Positions 61,559 to 64,000 of a stretch of DNA of 64,000 nt are shown here, one piece after another. The notes beneath the pieces are model-generated. The model ran no database searches. It was not told the origin of the DNA and worked only from the letters and a program-made list of their open reading frames with translations. Both the position numbers and the translations under genes were made by a program. Source of the stretch: Paracyclopina nana (taxonomy: Eukaryota; Arthropoda; Copepoda; Cyclopoida; Cyclopettidae); contig JAGUCH010000004.1 of the NCBI GenBank assembly GCA_019096065.1, positions 1,984,001-2,048,000 on the forward strand, in the 5' to 3' direction. Numbering within the stretch: position 1 is the first letter of the stretch; each line of letters starts with the position of its first letter.

Positions 61559-63532
61559 ATGGTGCGCGTCAAAATGCTTCGGCGGGATCCCGCTGATCAT
61601 CTACGCGAAACAAAGCATGACATTCACAAAGTGGCTCGTAATTTTGATCCAGAATTGCACCCGTTCGATGTAAATCGTGAATACATGCGTGCACAAAATG
61701 CAGTCAAATTGGAGCGGGTTTTTGCCAAGCCATTTCTCGCGGCCCTTGACGGTCATGGAGATTCAGTGTCATGCATGGCTTCGCATCCTCTGAGACTTTC
61801 AAGGTAAATGCAGTATTTTCTCTGAGTGGAAAGGTAAAAGAACCACAAACTCTAATTAGGGTTGCATCAGGAGCTGCCGATGGCGAAGTTCGGTTGTGGG
61901 ATCTGTCAACTCGAAAGTGCTCCAAAATCTTCAAAGGCCATGAAGGAAGATATGTCCGCGGCATTGTTTTCACTCCCGACGGTCAAAACATTTTGTCTGT
62001 TGGCGATGACAAGCGCATATGTACTTGGTCAACTGAAGGCTCGGAAGATTCGGATGAAGCGCAAATCATCACTTCCCCGTCTGACATCACCAATTCTAAG
62101 GCAATGCTAACAGGAATTTCCTACCATCGGTACGAAGACAAATTTGCCACTTGTGGAGACATTACTCAATTGTGGGACGCGTCTACCAATTATCCAATAA
62201 AAGAGTTCCAGTGGGGTGTGGACACTGTTCACGCCATTAAATTCAACCAGGTAAGCTTGATTGTCATTGCGTCACTATTGTTACTGTAAGTTAGGTCCAT
62301 TTGGATTTATCTCCTTGGCAACATTTTTACTTCAATTCAGGGATTATTTTTGTTCGAGGACCTGAGCTTTTGTTACCTTGTGATATTTTGTAATTTGTAC
62401 GAATTGCTTTGATACTGAGTAAGTGATAATGCTCTCAGTAAATTTAGGCCTGATTTTTTCTTTGTAATTCTCGAACGGAGTAAACGGCAGCAATATGATG
62501 TGTGCAGTGAAAATAAGAGACAGTTTTCCTCCTCGTAAAAGAATTGACCTATGATGTACGTATACGTTTGTAATGCTATTTGTAGGTTGAGGCCAACATT
62601 TTGGGTGCCTGCGCAAGTGATCGAAGCATTATATTGTATGACATCAGGTTAGCCACTCCAATGCGTAAGGTGATTATGGAGTTATCAACTAACGCAATTG
62701 CCTGGAATCCAATGGAAGCTCCTACTTTCGTGGCAGCCAATGAAGATTACAACTTGTATGCGTTTGACATGAGAACGTTGAAAAGGCCGATCAATGTCCA
62801 TATGGATCACGTGTCAGCCGTGACATGTGTTGACTTTGCTCCTACAGGAAGGGAGTTTGTGTCCGGAAGCTACGACAAAACTGTCCGGATTTTCCCTATA
62901 GAAAAGGTTAACCGATCAATTTTTTGGCATGGATTATTAAGGCTACGTTATGCTTGCACATTTCTGCTTTTTCAATTCCTTGGCTTGTTAAATCGCCCAG
63001 TCATTTACATGTAATTCAATTTGTTGAAGGTTAATGGTGATTAGCAGTTTTTTGCTTCAAGAAACTGATTGATTTTGCTTAATTGTGAATGGTTTTGCGT
63101 GTTACGTTATCAAAATTCAATTTTCTTTTCAAGGGTCGTTCTCGTGAGATTTACCATACTAAGCGGATGCAACGGCTGACGTGTGTGGCGTGGAGTCGGG
63201 ATAATCGCTACATTCTGTCAGGATCCGATGAGATGAATGTTAGGCTATGGAAAGCTAGGGCGGCCGAAAAATTGGGAGTTTTGAAGGAAAGGCAACGAAT
63301 GGCACTGAACTATAACGAGAAACTCAAAGAAAAGTTCGAGCATCATCCGCAAATTCAAAGAATTGCAAAGCATAGACAAGTACCCAAGCACGTACTCAAT
63401 GCTGCCCGAGAGCATCGGATTATTCGCGAGTCTCAAAAGCGCAAAGAAGCCAACAAACGAGCACACAGCAGGCCTGGAGTTGTACCCTATGTGGCAGAGA
63501 GAGACAAGCACGTTATTGATGAACAAGAATAA
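61559..63532 (+). CDS. DCAF13: DDB1- and CUL4-associated factor 13 (Sof1 homologue)
   Basis: Four exons, about 440 residues; human DCAF13 has 445. It is a WD40 protein of the small-subunit processome for 18S rRNA maturation and also a CUL4 adaptor. The ATG at 61559 gives MVRVKMLRRDPADHLRETKH. Conserved blocks are FDVNREYMRAQNAVKLERVF, AKPFLAALDGHGDSVSCMA, ASDRSIILYDIRLATPMRKV and HTKRMQRLTCVAWSRD. The Sof1 domain follows at the C-terminus: SGSDEMNVRLWKARAAEKLG and KLKEKFEHHPQIQRIAKHR, ending basic. Its AATAAA overlaps the stop codon. All introns are canonical. Confidence 0.96.
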
Positions 63533-64000
63533 AACCCAAGTAACTATTCACACGTTCTTTTTCAATTTTTCAATCGGGAATTCTTTTCTTTTTAAAAAGT
63601 ACCTTCAAAGTGATGACTCCAATCCTCTTGTGAGAAGGTTGGGTGCGTTTCTTTATTTAAAGTCAATTTCATTCAGTTACAATTGAGAACTGCATCTCAT
63701 CTCCTCTAAACGCTTTTTGATCATGACGTATTTACAATTGAGAATTTTATCGGGATCAGTCTGGATTTTATCATGCGAAGATTTTTTGTTCTGTAAGTGG
63801 ATAGTGAACTAGATTCAGAGAGCTTCTGTTCTAAATTGTAAAAGACATAAGGTCACTTGGTTCACATTTCAGTTTTTTCTAGTTCATAAGGTAACTCACT
63901 TATGCATGCATATTAGGAATAAATTTAACTTCCAGGTCTAACTAGTTTCCACTTGGGCAATCTTCGACGTATTTTTGCTTAGACGTGAGAAGAAAATTGA
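63533..64000. other. 3' flank of DCAF13
   Basis: 468 bp, AT-rich; the polyadenylation signal lies at its very start. No gene or repeat recognised. Confidence 0.4.

Overview
This window comes from an invertebrate animal nuclear genome. Genes are split by short GT-AG introns (often 50-70 bp) and packed at about one per 2.5 kb. The proteins are metazoan: a DEG/ENaC channel, a prolyl 4-hydroxylase alpha subunit, a pleiotrophin/midkine-type domain, a cilia docking protein, TAF5L and importin-11. The compact layout would fit a small-genome arthropod or another compact invertebrate. I cannot place it more precisely from sequence alone.

Left region (0.5-25.2 kb). Two tandem minus-strand genes encode secreted proteins that join a carbonic-anhydrase-related domain to an unrecognised module, an EGF-like repeat and a kelch-type propeller. 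A 7.7-kb CACTA-like DNA transposon follows, with terminal inverted repeats, a transposase gene and a divergent accessory gene. It lies between the second of these genes and a collagen prolyl 4-hydroxylase alpha gene, and so splits what was probably a roughly 450-bp head-to-head promoter. Next come MNAT1 (minus), a gene joining a SMAD-like MH1 domain to C2HC/C2H2 zinc fingers (plus), a DEG/ENaC channel and NDC80.

Middle region (25.2-50 kb). A repeat-rich 1.3-kb spacer is followed by an orphan seven-helix receptor, PMPCA, a hAT-type MITE with an 8-bp target duplication, CDC5L, a polyQ nuclear-type protein, ODAD4 (TTC25), SQOR, a second orphan seven-helix receptor containing a partial tandem duplicate, PRPF31, IPO11 and a compact FDXACB1-like gene. 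Several promoters here and elsewhere carry a forkhead-like GTAAACA core. The ODAD4 promoter has two copies of a 20-bp unit combining an ETS-like and a forkhead-like site.

Right region (49.8-64 kb). This is a cluster of secreted-protein genes: a PAN/discoidin-like protein, three tandem eight-cysteine mini-proteins, a trypsin-like protease with a C-terminal Lin-12/Notch repeat, and head-to-head with it (120 bp apart) a midkine-domain/coiled-coil protein. CpG is strikingly scarce across the last two genes. TAF5L and DCAF13 close the window as a divergent pair.

Most housekeeping genes occur in head-to-head pairs sharing 0.5-1 kb (MNAT1/MH1-ZnF, CDC5L/polyQ, PRPF31/IPO11, TAF5L/DCAF13). The likeliest undescribed items are the carbonic-anhydrase/kelch fusions, the MH1 zinc-finger protein, the midkine/coiled-coil protein, the eight-cysteine family and the transposon's accessory protein.
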